Assembly (NCBI GenBank): GCA_035566435.1
Contig: DATMRF010000080.1
Location: 60,698 to 124,697, forward strand
Direction of reading: 5' to 3'
DNA from: DATMRF01 sp035566435
GTDB taxonomy: Bacteria > Verrucomicrobiota > Verrucomicrobiia > Limisphaerales > UBA8199
DNA length: 64,000 nucleotides
Part shown: piece by piece, positions 1 through 7,915 of the stretch
How the letters are laid out: every line of letters begins with the position of its first letter
How positions within the stretch are numbered: position 1 is the first letter of the stretch
Position numbers and translations under genes: made by a program
The notes under the pieces: model-generated
Told to the model about the DNA's origin: nothing
Database searches by the model: none
Seen by the model: the letters and a program-made list of their open reading frames with translations, nothing else

Positions 1-321
1 AGCGACCGTCTGCGGCAGGAGAACATTGACCTGGAGCATCTCCATCCGGTCCACCTCCCCCACGGATCCATCCGCGCCGCACTCCCCACCCCGCACTCCA
101 TTCCCCTTCCCTCCTTCACTCCACCACTCCATGTCTCCGTTAGCATCCTCGGCATTGATCACCAGGTCCGGCTTGACCTTGCGCACGTAGTCGAATAGGA
201 ATTCAAACCGGGTGTAGTCGAAGGCTTGCCGTGACAACGGAATGAACGAATCCTTGCGGCTCCGCAGCGCTCGAGCGAAGGTCTGCCCGACGTAACCATC
301 GGCACCTAGCAGTAAGATCAT
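1..321 (-). CDS. RmlD-like sugar-nucleotide reductase, N-terminal part (runs off left edge)
   Basis: The ATG at 319-321 opens a frame that continues past base 1. The N-terminus carries a Rossmann nucleotide-binding motif (GADGYVG, about residues 6-12) followed by a stretch typical of RmlD-like NAD(P)-dependent reductases (LSRQAFDYTRF, then KPDLVINA). After VINA the family normally continues with a short conserved loop. Here that loop is replaced by a Gly/Trp/Glu-rich segment of about 25 residues, encoded by a low-complexity tract at 77-138, and the family-like sequence (MLQVNVLLPQTVA) then resumes in the same frame. The stop codon of the dead decarboxylase gene lies just upstream of the ATG. 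Role inferred: NAD(P)-dependent reduction or modification of a nucleotide sugar. Whether the protein still works with the insert is unknown. Confidence 0.7.
   Translation of the reverse strand, partial: MILLLGADGYVGQTFARALRSRKDSFIPLSRQAFDYTRFEFLFDYVRKVKPDLVINAEDANGDMEWWSEGGKGNGVRGGECGADGSVGEVDRMEMLQVNVLLPQTVA
77..138. repeat. Low-complexity CACTCC-type tract inside a coding region
   Basis: On the plus strand the tract is a run of degenerate CACTCC/CATTCC/CCTTCC units. Bases 117-147 match 4101-4131 at 27 of 31 positions, so this is a dispersed element and not random bias. Here it lies within the RmlD-like gene and keeps the frame open. Confidence 0.7.
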
Positions 322-322
322 G

Positions 323-1164
323 TCAGGATGTTCCGCGTATTCTGCCACACGACCGAGTCGCGCGAATAATCTCCTTCGCAAATTCCAGCACGGTCATTTC
401 GGTCGGATTCCCGATGTTGACGGGCAGGTCGTAGTCGCTGAGCATCAGCCGATAGATCCCCTCGATCAGATCGGAGACGTAGCAGAAGCTCCGGGTCTGG
501 CCGCCCTTGCCGAAGACGGTGATCGGCTTGTTCTTAAGCGCCTGGCTGATGAACGCGGGGACGACCCGGCCATCATGCAGCCGCATTCGGGGGCCGTAAG
601 TGTTGAAAATCCGCACCATGCGGGTTTCAACCTTATGTTCGTTCCTGTATGCCACGGCGAGCGCCTCCGCAAACCGTTTCGCTTCATCGTAGCAACCGCG
701 CGGTCCTATCGAGTTGACATTGCCCCACTATTCTTCGGGCTGGGGTGCACCAACGGGTCGCCATAAATCTCCGAGGTCGAAGTTAGCAGGAAGCGCACCT
801 TTTTATTTTTCGCAAGGCCAAGCGCTTTATCCGTGCCTAGCGATCAGACTTTCAGCGTTTGAATCGGGAGTTCCAAGTAATCAATCGGGCTGGCCGGTGA
901 CGGGAAATGCCACACGTAATGCACAGGAACATGCAGGAAAATGAACTCGGTGACATCCTGGTCGATGAATTTGAAGTTGGGATTGCCTCCCAAGTGCGAG
1001 ATGTTATCGACCGCGCCAGTGACAAAATTGTCGATGCCGATGACCTTATGGCCGCGTGCCAGCAGCAGGTCCGTCAGGTGCGAGCCCAAAAACCCGGCGG
1101 CGCCGGTAACGACGCTGGTGGTCTGAATGGGCAAGCGCGGTAGGAGGTGGCGGACTCTTTTCAT
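323..1164 (-). pseudogene. UDP-glucuronate decarboxylase (UXS-type) pseudogene
   Basis: Starting at ATG 1162-1164, the reading frame gives a UXS-like N-terminus: TGAAGFLGSHL nucleotide-binding motif, then DNFVTG and SPASPIDYLELPIQTLKV. The next codon is TGA (844-846) where the family has Gly. The frame then continues in register (LGTDKALGLAKNKKVRF, TSTSEIYGDPLVHP) until one base is lost in the C-run at 742-745. In the shifted frame a TAG (728-730) replaces the expected Tyr codon, followed by GCYDEAKRF (the catalytic YxxxK) and the rest of the fold to NPTEMTVLEFAKEII. The last 40 or so residues of the family are missing. In life the enzyme would convert UDP-glucuronate to UDP-xylose. Two stops, a frameshift and a truncated end argue for a dead gene and against a single sequencing error. 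Confidence 0.85.
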
Positions 1165-1201
1165 TACTTTTCGGTGAATCGTGAGCGGCATGCCGGGCCG
1201 G

Positions 1202-1390
1202 CTAAGTCCCAGGCGGGGCAATGCGACCCAATGTGTCGGGCGCGAACTTGTACCAAGCATCAGCCTTTTGCATAATGCGGTTGAGTTGTGCGCCGACCGA
1301 TTGGCATTGGGTGCTAAGCGTTTGGAAATCGGTTTGGGAAATGCAACGGCAAACAACACCTTGATCCAGCCAGGACTGTCTGGTTGAAGC
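1202..1390 (-). pseudogene. Fragment of a four-helix-bundle (S23-like) protein
   Basis: On the minus strand about 59 codons read SWLDQGVVCRCIS, then TLSTQCQSVGAQLNRIMQKAD and end at TGA 1202-1204. This pattern (WL....C.YI, then a last helix ending in GxxLxRMxxxA) resembles the C-terminal end of the short four-helix-bundle proteins common in Verrucomicrobiota and in rRNA intervening sequences. The N-terminal half is absent: the methyltransferase gene ends immediately upstream, at 1402. Recognised from the pattern only, so the call is tentative. The rest of the 237-base gap shows nothing else. Confidence 0.4.
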
Positions 1391-1401
1391 GCGACTCCCG
1401 C

Positions 1402-2709
1402 TTATGCAACCAACTGGACCGTTGGTATCGGCACCACAAATTTCCCACCCCACTCCCGTATCCCAGCCATCTGCTTCACGATCTCGTCCTTGAAATTCCA
1501 CGGCAGGATCAGCACGTAATCCGGCCGCGTCTCGGAGATCTTCTCCGGACCAAAAATCGGGATGTGTGTCCCGGGAAGGAATTTGCCCTTCTTGTACGGG
1601 TTCCGGTCCACCGTGTAGTCGAGAAAATCGGTGCGAATTCCGCAATAGTTCAGCAACGTGTTGCCCTTGCCCGGGGCGCCATAACCCGCGACCCGCTTGC
1701 CCTCCTGCTTCGCGCGAATCAGAAAATCCAACAAGCTGCGCTTGGAGGCCTTCACCTTCTCGCTGAAGGAGGCGTACGTTTCCATGCGGTCGAGCCCGCC
1801 GCTGAGCTCGCGGCGCTTTATCTCCCGGACGGAGTCGCTCACGGGCCTGGACGCGTCGGCAGTGTGTCGCGCATAAATCCGCAGCGACCCGCCGTGGGTA
1901 GGGAGTTCCTCGACATCGAACAGAACCAACCCATGGGCCGCAAAGATTTTCTCGGCCGTGATGAAGGAGAAATAGGAGAAGTGCTCGTGGTAGATAGTAT
2001 CGTATTGGTTCTCTGCCATTAGCTGGACGAGGTGCGGGAATTCGAGCGTGGCGACACCTCGGGGGTTGAGCAGGATCTGGATGCCCGCTACGAAATCATT
2101 CAGATCGGGCACCTGCGCTAGGACGTTGTTGCCGATGACGAGGTCAGCCTGGTGCCCGTCGGCCACCATTTGCTTCGCGGTGTTGCGCCCGAAGAACTCG
2201 ACGAGCGTGGGTACCCCTTGGTCGATCGCGACCTTAGCAACATTGGCCGCCGGCTCAACTCCCAGCGCCGGGATGCCCTTTTTAACAAAGTTCCGTAGCA
2301 GATAGCCGTCGTTGCTCGCCAATTCCACCGCCAGGCTCTGCTTCCCCAGGTTCAGCCGCCGCACGATCAGGTCAACGTAATCCGCCGCATGCTTCAGCCA
2401 CGTTTCCGAGTAGGAGGAGAAGTAGGCGTATTCGGCAAAGATATGCTCGGGGCTGACAAACTGCGGGAGCTGAGCCAGGAAACACTGGTCGCACACTCGC
2501 ACGTGGAGCGGATAAAAGGCCTCCATCTGGTTCAATTGTTCCCGGCTGACGTAACTCTCGCATAACGGCGACATTCCTAGGTCCACCAGGGTGTACTTTA
2601 AGGGACTGGCACAGAAAAGGCATGCCGTCCCTTTAGCCGCCGACTGCTCCTGCTGCCTGTTGGCCGAGTCCGGGCGGCTTGACCGCTCTGTTGCTTTTGT
2701 GTGTTTCAT
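1402..2709 (-). CDS. Sugar C-methyltransferase, class I SAM-dependent (TylCIII/NovU-like)
   Basis: About 435 residues, with the three-part layout of deoxysugar C-methyltransferases. An N-terminal zinc-binding module has Cys pairs at about 30/33 and 73/76 (CLFC and CDQC). The SAM-binding Rossmann core carries VELASNDGYLLRNF (about 128-141). A C-terminal domain has the GAPGKGNTLLNYCGI motif. Family members add a methyl group to carbon C3 of a 4-keto nucleotide sugar. I chose ATG 2707-2709, preceded by an AAAGG-containing leader; an ATG at 2734-2736 in the same frame is the alternative. It lies last of the functional genes in the nucleotide-sugar operon, 44 bases after the DUF4910 gene. This suggests that the operon's product is a branched (C-methylated) sugar. 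Confidence 0.85.
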   Translation of the reverse strand: MKHTKATERSSRPDSANRQQEQSAAKGTACLFCASPLKYTLVDLGMSPLCESYVSREQLNQMEAFYPLHVRVCDQCFLAQLPQFVSPEHIFAEYAYFSSYSETWLKHAADYVDLIVRRLNLGKQSLAVELASNDGYLLRNFVKKGIPALGVEPAANVAKVAIDQGVPTLVEFFGRNTAKQMVADGHQADLVIGNNVLAQVPDLNDFVAGIQILLNPRGVATLEFPHLVQLMAENQYDTIYHEHFSYFSFITAEKIFAAHGLVLFDVEELPTHGGSLRIYARHTADASRPVSDSVREIKRRELSGGLDRMETYASFSEKVKASKRSLLDFLIRAKQEGKRVAGYGAPGKGNTLLNYCGIRTDFLDYTVDRNPYKKGKFLPGTHIPIFGPEKISETRPDYVLILPWNFKDEIVKQMAGIREWGGKFVVPIPTVQLVA

Positions 2710-2753
2710 AATCCTTTTATCCTGTCCAATTGGCATAAATCCGTTAACTCAGG

Positions 2754-4097
2754 TCAGATTCGCCGCAGCAGGTTGTTCCTGACTAGCACCTCGGCGGTCT
2801 CCGCCAATTTGCTGAACGCCACCTGCGAGCGCTCGGCGATGTCCAGCAGCGAATGCTCGCCATCCGAAAAGTTCAAAACCCAGAGCATCGCTTTCTCGAG
2901 TCCCGTGTTGCTCGTGCCACCCATGAGTCGGTATAGGCCTCGGCGCCCCAGTTGCGGCTCGCACTTCGGATTCAAGTTCACATACCGGTAGTCCTGCTCC
3001 AGCACCTCCACCACTGACAACAGCCTGCGGACCGACTCCGCCAGCGCGGGAGCGGTGACGAAATCCAGGTCGTCGGCGGAAGTGTGATACTGCGGATACT
3101 TGCCGTTTGGAGTGCGCATGAGACAGCCGACCGGAAGGTTAATGCCGGGGGAGCAATACTGGCGCTCGTCGTAGCCGAAAGGGCTGAACTCCGCCACCCC
3201 AAAATCCCCCCCCGCCGATTGCAGGACATGCTCCACTGCCCGATCGATCTCGGCATGGCCACGGCGGCTGCGTTTATATGTAAAGCGCCCCGGGTCGCCC
3301 ACGCACGAAAGGACCAGCCCGTGCTTGATTCTCGGAAGAATCGCTTCGTTCAATGCCAGCCAGGTGATTGACCCGATGGTGCCAGGAAGCCATAGAAACC
3401 GGTAACTGTAGCGCAGCGAAGCCCCGGCCAGATGCCCAGCCAGCCTGGCGGCAACGGCCATGCCGGAAAGATTGTCGTTGCAGAGCGATGGGTGGCAGGA
3501 ATGCGCCGAGATAAGCATTTCGTCATCAGTGGCACCCTGGCACCGGAACTCGCCGTAGCTCAAATAGCCCGCCTCGAGGCTCGAGTCAATACACACTTCA
3601 TATTCGTCGTCCGGGAGCGCGTCCCATTCCCGCTGGGTCAGACAAAACCCCCAGGTTTCCTTGTAATATGACGTCCGGTACGGAATCCAATCCGGCCTGT
3701 CCGGCAGCGTGAAGACGTGTTCTTTCAACTCAGACCGCCTCATCCGCGCTCGAACCGGCACGCTGTAGTTGACCACATGCAGACTGCATTTCTGGAAGTC
3801 AACAACCCGCTCGCCTCTTGAGTTCTTGATATGAGCATCCCGGATATTCCATTCTTTGGGAACGGTCCAATCGAACACCGTCGTCCCGGTAGGCACCTCG
3901 CGAACGGTTAACGGCACCCACTCCCGGAGCATCTGCAAACTCCGCCGTGTTCCATTCCCTGTAATGCTCCGGCAAATCGGATACAGCCGGGTCACTAGGT
4001 CGTGCAACGCCGCACCCTCGCCCTCGGGGTCCCATCCGGCGAGGATCTGACTTATGCTCTTCGTGCTCACGCTCGAAGAAGAATTCTGACCAGTCAT
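2754..4097 (-). CDS. DUF4910 aminopeptidase-like protein
   Basis: About 447 residues. The metal-site pattern of the DUF4910/M28-like fold is visible: HSCHPSLCNDN (about 199-209), YDERQYCSPG and HTSADDLDF. A C-terminal region of about 80 residues looks like the winged-helix tail of this family. Members are common in polysaccharide clusters, where their reaction is not settled. The intact His/Asp residues suggest a metallohydrolase or amidase acting on an acylated amino sugar or peptide substituent (inference). The frame is open to 4133 and starts with residues encoded by a CACTCC-type tract. I prefer ATG 4095-4097, which begins where family-like sequence begins. The RmlC-type gene ends at 4130. 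Confidence 0.85.
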   Translation of the reverse strand: MTGQNSSSSVSTKSISQILAGWDPEGEGAALHDLVTRLYPICRSITGNGTRRSLQMLREWVPLTVREVPTGTTVFDWTVPKEWNIRDAHIKNSRGERVVDFQKCSLHVVNYSVPVRARMRRSELKEHVFTLPDRPDWIPYRTSYYKETWGFCLTQREWDALPDDEYEVCIDSSLEAGYLSYGEFRCQGATDDEMLISAHSCHPSLCNDNLSGMAVAARLAGHLAGASLRYSYRFLWLPGTIGSITWLALNEAILPRIKHGLVLSCVGDPGRFTYKRSRRGHAEIDRAVEHVLQSAGGDFGVAEFSPFGYDERQYCSPGINLPVGCLMRTPNGKYPQYHTSADDLDFVTAPALAESVRRLLSVVEVLEQDYRYVNLNPKCEPQLGRRGLYRLMGGTSNTGLEKAMLWVLNFSDGEHSLLDIAERSQVAFSKLAETAEVLVRNNLLRRI

Positions 4098-4138
4098 CAC
4101 CACTCCACCACTCCATCGCTCCGTTTCCATCACTGCTC
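4098..4138. repeat. CACTCC-type low-complexity tract between rfbC-like and DUF4910 genes
   Basis: The plus strand reads CACTCCACCACTCCAT followed by similar units. It fills the junction between the stop of the RmlC-type gene (4130-4132) and the start of the DUF4910 gene. Read on the minus strand it supplies several spare ATG and TGA triplets. It matches 117-147 at 27 of 31 positions. Confidence 0.7.
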
Positions 4139-4675
4139 GTTCTTCCGGTCACCCAACAGCGGCCACTGCTGGTCCTTCTCGGAAATGACCGAAACCGCGA
4201 GTCGCCACCTGATTCCGAGTCGGGGGTCGTCATAACGCAATCCAGCCGCAAGCTCAGGCGCGTGAAACGCGTTCATCTGGTAAAACACCTCCGTGTTGTC
4301 TTCGAGCGTCAGGAACCCGTGGGCGAACATTTCCGGCACATAAACCGCGCGCCCGTTCCCCGCGGTTAATTCGACGCCGATGTGCTGCAGGTAAGTCGGG
4401 GAGTCCTGCCGCAGATCTACAATCACATCGTACACCCCGCCGGCGGTGCAGCGGACAAGCTTTGCCTCCGCGGAGGGCGGACGCTGGAAATGAAGCCCAC
4501 GCAGAGTACCCTCTTTCCGGTTCACCGAGACGCTGCACTGAACAAAACTGGCCGCCAATCCCTGTTGGGCAAATTCCCGGGCGCAAAAAGTGCGCGCAAA
4601 GAACCCCCGCGAGTCCTCCAGCGGCTCCCGATCGATGATGAAAGCGCCTGCCAGGTTGGTATCGGTGAACCTCAC
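4130..4675 (-). CDS. rfbC: dTDP-4-dehydrorhamnose 3,5-epimerase-type (RmlC/cupin) sugar epimerase
   Basis: The GTG at 4673-4675 is preceded by GGAGAG at good spacing and gives MRFTDTNLAGAFIIDREPLE, the usual RmlC start. The resulting length of 181 residues is normal for the family. Motifs seen: EDSRGFFAR, RKEGTLRGLHFQ (catalytic His), DVIVDLRQDSPTY, and YVPEMFAHGFLTLEDNTEVFYQ (catalytic Tyr). Family role: epimerisation at C3 and/or C5 of a 4-keto-6-deoxy nucleotide sugar. No RmlA or RmlB is present in the window, whereas a CDP-glucose synthase is, so the substrate may be a CDP-4-keto-6-deoxyhexose (inference). A longer frame to 4735 uses TTG and adds residues foreign to the family. Confidence 0.88.
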   Translation of the reverse strand: MRFTDTNLAGAFIIDREPLEDSRGFFARTFCAREFAQQGLAASFVQCSVSVNRKEGTLRGLHFQRPPSAEAKLVRCTAGGVYDVIVDLRQDSPTYLQHIGVELTAGNGRAVYVPEMFAHGFLTLEDNTEVFYQMNAFHAPELAAGLRYDDPRLGIRWRLAVSVISEKDQQWPLLGDRKNEQ

Positions 4676-4721
4676 GGCTCTCTCCAAAAAAGGCTTTCGT
4701 GCATTTGCTGAGTTTGCGGGC

Positions 4722-5366
4722 TCATCCGAACACAAGTTTCCGGCAATAAAAAGCTTCCGCGTATTTCGTGTTTGAGGCGCATTCGATGCCGCGCAAGCGC
4801 ATTAACGATAGAAAAGTGTCGGGCGAGAACCAGTGTTTGTTGCTCTGAGTTTGGAAGAACGCGCAAATATGTTTGCTCTTGTGACGACACAGTTTTTCGT
4901 CCAATCGCACATAAAAGTTCGGGTTTCCGAGATCGCCGTCGTACTTCGGGATTTCGTATTCCAGGATCAGGTGCTCCCGAAACGTGTTCCACGCGAGGTC
5001 CGAAAGAACGCGGTGGTCCTGGTGACGATCTTCACGGTAGTGCGTAAAGACCACATCAGGCCGAATCCGCCTCTTCAGATCCTCGAAGTACTCTTTGATC
5101 GCCTCTCCCTGGAACGGAAAGAAACTGTCCCGGAAATTCTTGACCATAACCTCCGGTTTCGCTGCCCCCTTCAGCAACGCGCAAGCACTCGCCCTGGCTT
5201 CGCGCGCACGCCGGCCTTCCGCGCTGAAAACGACCCACCACACCTGCAGGCCGGGTCGTTCCCTGGCGAGCCTCAACACGCTTCCTCCACAGCCAATTTC
5301 GATATCGTCCGCGTGCGCCCCCAGGCACAAAACACTGTTCAACTTCTCGAAATTCAACCTTACCAT
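4722..5366 (-). CDS. PIG-L / LmbE family deacetylase
   Basis: 214 residues. The N-terminal zinc motif AHADDIEIGCGG (His18, Asp20, Asp21) is the AHPDDE signature with Pro changed to Ala. The second motif is RHQDH (about 115-118). Family enzymes remove N-acetyl groups from GlcNAc-type sugars with a divalent metal; all apparent metal ligands are present. The gene sits between the cytidylyltransferase and the RmlC-type epimerase with short gaps, so it likely acts on the same sugar nucleotide or its glycoside (inference). The length is slightly short for the family but complete. Confidence 0.85.
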   Translation of the reverse strand: MVRLNFEKLNSVLCLGAHADDIEIGCGGSVLRLARERPGLQVWWVVFSAEGRRAREARASACALLKGAAKPEVMVKNFRDSFFPFQGEAIKEYFEDLKRRIRPDVVFTHYREDRHQDHRVLSDLAWNTFREHLILEYEIPKYDGDLGNPNFYVRLDEKLCRHKSKHICAFFQTQSNKHWFSPDTFLSLMRLRGIECASNTKYAEAFYCRKLVFG

Positions 5367-5385
5367 AGGTATGAGTCCGGCTCCG

Positions 5386-6165
5386 CTACTGCGCCTTCCA
5401 AACCTCCCATGGAGCCTTCCCTTGGGAGTACAACTCTTCCAACTGTTGCACCTCTTTCACCGTATCCATGCAGGCCCAAAAGCCATTGTGCGGATAGGCC
5501 ATCAGCCGCCCGGCGGCGATGAGCCGCCGGAAGGGCTCATGTACCAATTCCTCTCCGTCCTTGATATGATCGAAAATCTCCTGTCGGAAGGCGAAGAATC
5601 CACCGTTAATTCGCTGATTGCTCTCCGCCACGTGACGAATGCCTTTGACCACTCCGTCACCGTCCAGTTCCACCAGGTGAAAAGTGGCGTTGGGCTTGAC
5701 CCCAACAAAGCCGGCAACCATGTTGCGCTTTTGAAAATCCTGAACAACTTCCGCAAGCGGCAAATCAGAAAGGCCGTCTGTGTAATTGGCGAGAAATACC
5801 TCTTCTTTCGCGACGTATTTCCTGACGGCTCGCAGTCGCTGCCCGATGTTCGCGTGTAGCCCCGTGTCCGCGAAGGTGATATTCCAATCCTGGATGTCGT
5901 GCGCGAGCAATTCCAGCTTCTTGCCACCCTGTGAATAAACGAAGTCGTTGGAAACGCACTCGTCATAGTTCAGGAAATATTGCTTGATCACATTGGCCTT
6001 GTATCCCAGGCAAAGGATGAAATCCTTGTGCCCGTAGTGCGCGTAATACTTCATTACGTGCCATAGAATAGGACGATAGCCAATCGGCACCATAGGCTTG
6101 GGTACTGCCTCCGAGTACTCTCTCATCCGCATTCCCAGCCCACCACAAAACAAAACTACTTTCAT
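5386..6165 (-). CDS. rfbF: Glucose-1-phosphate cytidylyltransferase
   Basis: 259 residues, matching the RfbF subfamily throughout: GGLGMRMREYSEAVPKPMVP (nucleotide-binding and signature motif at the N-terminus), PILWHVMKYYAHYGHKDFIL, GYKANVIKQYFLNY, and INGGFFAFRQEIFDHI. It makes CDP-glucose from CTP and glucose-1-phosphate, the entry step for CDP-linked deoxy and branched sugars. The ATG follows the stop of the SDR gene by 3 bases, and an AAGGA Shine-Dalgarno overlaps that stop, which indicates translational coupling. The usual partner, CDP-glucose 4,6-dehydratase, is not in the window; it may lie further left. Confidence 0.93.
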   Translation of the reverse strand: MKVVLFCGGLGMRMREYSEAVPKPMVPIGYRPILWHVMKYYAHYGHKDFILCLGYKANVIKQYFLNYDECVSNDFVYSQGGKKLELLAHDIQDWNITFADTGLHANIGQRLRAVRKYVAKEEVFLANYTDGLSDLPLAEVVQDFQKRNMVAGFVGVKPNATFHLVELDGDGVVKGIRHVAESNQRINGGFFAFRQEIFDHIKDGEELVHEPFRRLIAAGRLMAYPHNGFWACMDTVKEVQQLEELYSQGKAPWEVWKAQ

Positions 6166-6168
6166 TCC

Positions 6169-6897
6169 TTAATACGATTTCTGCATGGGCCTGATGCTGA
6201 TGTTCATCACTTCGGCCGTCCATGGCAGCGCGAGAGAATTCAGCACGACGCTCGCCACATCCTCGGGCTGCAATAGCAGCTCGGGTTGAAAGGGCCGTCC
6301 TTCTTTGGCGTGCAGCGCCTGGATCCGTGGCGTTGCCGTGCGACCCGGGAAGACGCTAAGAACGCGAATGCCGTCCCCGTTGACTTCGTCGCGGAGGGCA
6401 TCAGCCAGCGCCTTGAATGCGTGTTGCGTAGCAGAGAAATGGCCGGCGTTGGGCCGGGCGGCGAGGCCAACGCTCGAGTTAATGAATACGATCTGGCCCC
6501 GTGGCTTCTTGAGCAGCGGTAGCATTCTCTGAGTGAGCATCAAAGGGCCCCTTACGTTTGCAGAGTATTGTCGATCCAGTGACGACAAAGGCGCATCAGC
6601 CAATTTTCCATGATCAATCGCCCCGGCGGAGTGAACCAATATATCGAGCCGCTCGAATTCCTTGGCCACATACGCCTGCAGGGCTGTAATGTCTTCGTCC
6701 TTTGTCAGATCGCAGCGGCATACCTCCAATCGTGGAGAGACCGCCCGTAGGCTGCCCGCTTTCCCCTCAAGCTTCGTTTGATCGCGCCCCGAAAGGCAGA
6801 CGCTCGCTCCCTGGTGGGCCAGGGCCGTGGCAATCGCCCCGCCAATCCCGCCGCTCGCTCCAGTGACCAACGCTATTTGATTCTTCAGAGTATTCAT
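6169..6897 (-). CDS. SDR family protein with altered catalytic motif
   Basis: 242 residues of a classical short-chain dehydrogenase/reductase: TGASGGIGGAI (about 12-22) for NAD(P), HSAGAID, and the Ser-containing strand VFINSSVG. The catalytic YxxxK is replaced by FSATQ (Phe154, Gln158): the codons are TTC where TAC/TAT is expected and CAA where AAA is expected. The flanking helix (HAFKALADALRDEVN) is well preserved, so the alignment is secure. In known SDRs loss of both Tyr and Lys abolishes hydride transfer, so the protein may be a binding or regulatory subunit, or inactive. It sits in the operon between the transketolase pair and rfbF. Confidence 0.85.
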   Translation of the reverse strand: MNTLKNQIALVTGASGGIGGAIATALAHQGASVCLSGRDQTKLEGKAGSLRAVSPRLEVCRCDLTKDEDITALQAYVAKEFERLDILVHSAGAIDHGKLADAPLSSLDRQYSANVRGPLMLTQRMLPLLKKPRGQIVFINSSVGLAARPNAGHFSATQHAFKALADALRDEVNGDGIRVLSVFPGRTATPRIQALHAKEGRPFQPELLLQPEDVASVVLNSLALPWTAEVMNISIRPMQKSY

Positions 6898-6955
6898 GTT
6901 CGTATTCCAATCAGTTCCGGCAACTCACCCTTAAACGCAGTGAAAAAGATGGCGC

Positions 6956-7915
6956 TCACAATGTGGCGACGCTCCCGCGCGACGTCGGATTCCTCGCCTG
7001 GACCAGCGTCAGCAGAACGGCTGCCACCGCTTCGTCGTTCAGTCCGTGCTTTTGCAGCATGTACTCCTGCGTGCCGATGTGCGGCGAAAAGATGGGCGGC
7101 ATCCCGATCCGCTTGAACGGGACTTTCACGTCCAGTGTTTCGGCCAGTACCTCGGCCACCGCGCTTCCCAAACCCCCGTTGATGCTGTGTTCCTCCAGCG
7201 TGGCGACGGCACCCGTCTCCCGAGCCCCCGCAAGCACTTCGCTTTCGTCAAGGGGTTTAAGCGTGTGCATGCTCAGCACTCGCGTTTGAACTCCCCGGCT
7301 CGCCAGCCGCTCCGCCGCCTTGGCGGCCGTCTGAAGCATCCCGCCCGTGGAAATCAATGTCAGGTCTGTTCCTTCCCGAAGGCGTATCGCCTTTCCCAGC
7401 CGGTAATCTATCGGTCCCGTGTGCACGGTCGGCTCGCCTGCCTTGCCCAGGCGCAAGTAGCAGGGGCCGGCATGTGCCACCAGTGCGCGTGTCGCTGCCC
7501 GCGCCTCGACCGGGTCACCCGGAGCGACGACGATCAAGCCGGGCATCGCCCGCATCACCGCTAAGTCTTCGATCGCGTGGTGGGTCACACCCATCGGGCC
7601 GTAGGCAAACCCCCCGCCAACGGTAACGATTTTCACGTTTGCTTCATGGTAGCAGATGTCGTTGCGGATTTGCTCCAGGCAACGCATGGTAGGAAAGTTG
7701 CCAATCGAATAGGTGAACACAACCTTTCCGCTAAGGGCCATACCGGCGGCCAGCCCCGTGAGATTCTGCTCCGCCACGCCCGCGTTGAGAAACTGCAGCG
7801 GACGCTGCTCCATCAGCTTCTCCACCACCCGGTAGCCAAGGTCGCCGGTGATGAACACGATTCGCTCGTCCTGTTGTGCGAGCTCGAAGAGCGTGTCCAA
7901 AAAAGCGTTTCTCAT
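6956..7915 (-). CDS. Transketolase-like, C-terminal (Pyr + C-domain) subunit
   Basis: 319 residues forming the second half of a split transketolase. The pyrimidine-binding domain has GDLGYRVVEKL, FLNAGVAEQNLTGLAAGMAL (the catalytic Glu of the VAEQN motif) and GVTHHAIEDLAVMRA; a C-terminal transketolase domain follows. It pairs with the next gene upstream, whose stop it overlaps by 4 bases (ATGA type), so the two are translationally coupled. Split transketolases of this kind occur in many surface-sugar clusters. The reaction would be ThDP-dependent transfer of a two-carbon ketol, and the acceptor here is unknown. Confidence 0.9.
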   Translation of the reverse strand: MRNAFLDTLFELAQQDERIVFITGDLGYRVVEKLMEQRPLQFLNAGVAEQNLTGLAAGMALSGKVVFTYSIGNFPTMRCLEQIRNDICYHEANVKIVTVGGGFAYGPMGVTHHAIEDLAVMRAMPGLIVVAPGDPVEARAATRALVAHAGPCYLRLGKAGEPTVHTGPIDYRLGKAIRLREGTDLTLISTGGMLQTAAKAAERLASRGVQTRVLSMHTLKPLDESEVLAGARETGAVATLEEHSINGGLGSAVAEVLAETLDVKVPFKRIGMPPIFSPHIGTQEYMLQKHGLNDEAVAAVLLTLVQARNPTSRGSVATL

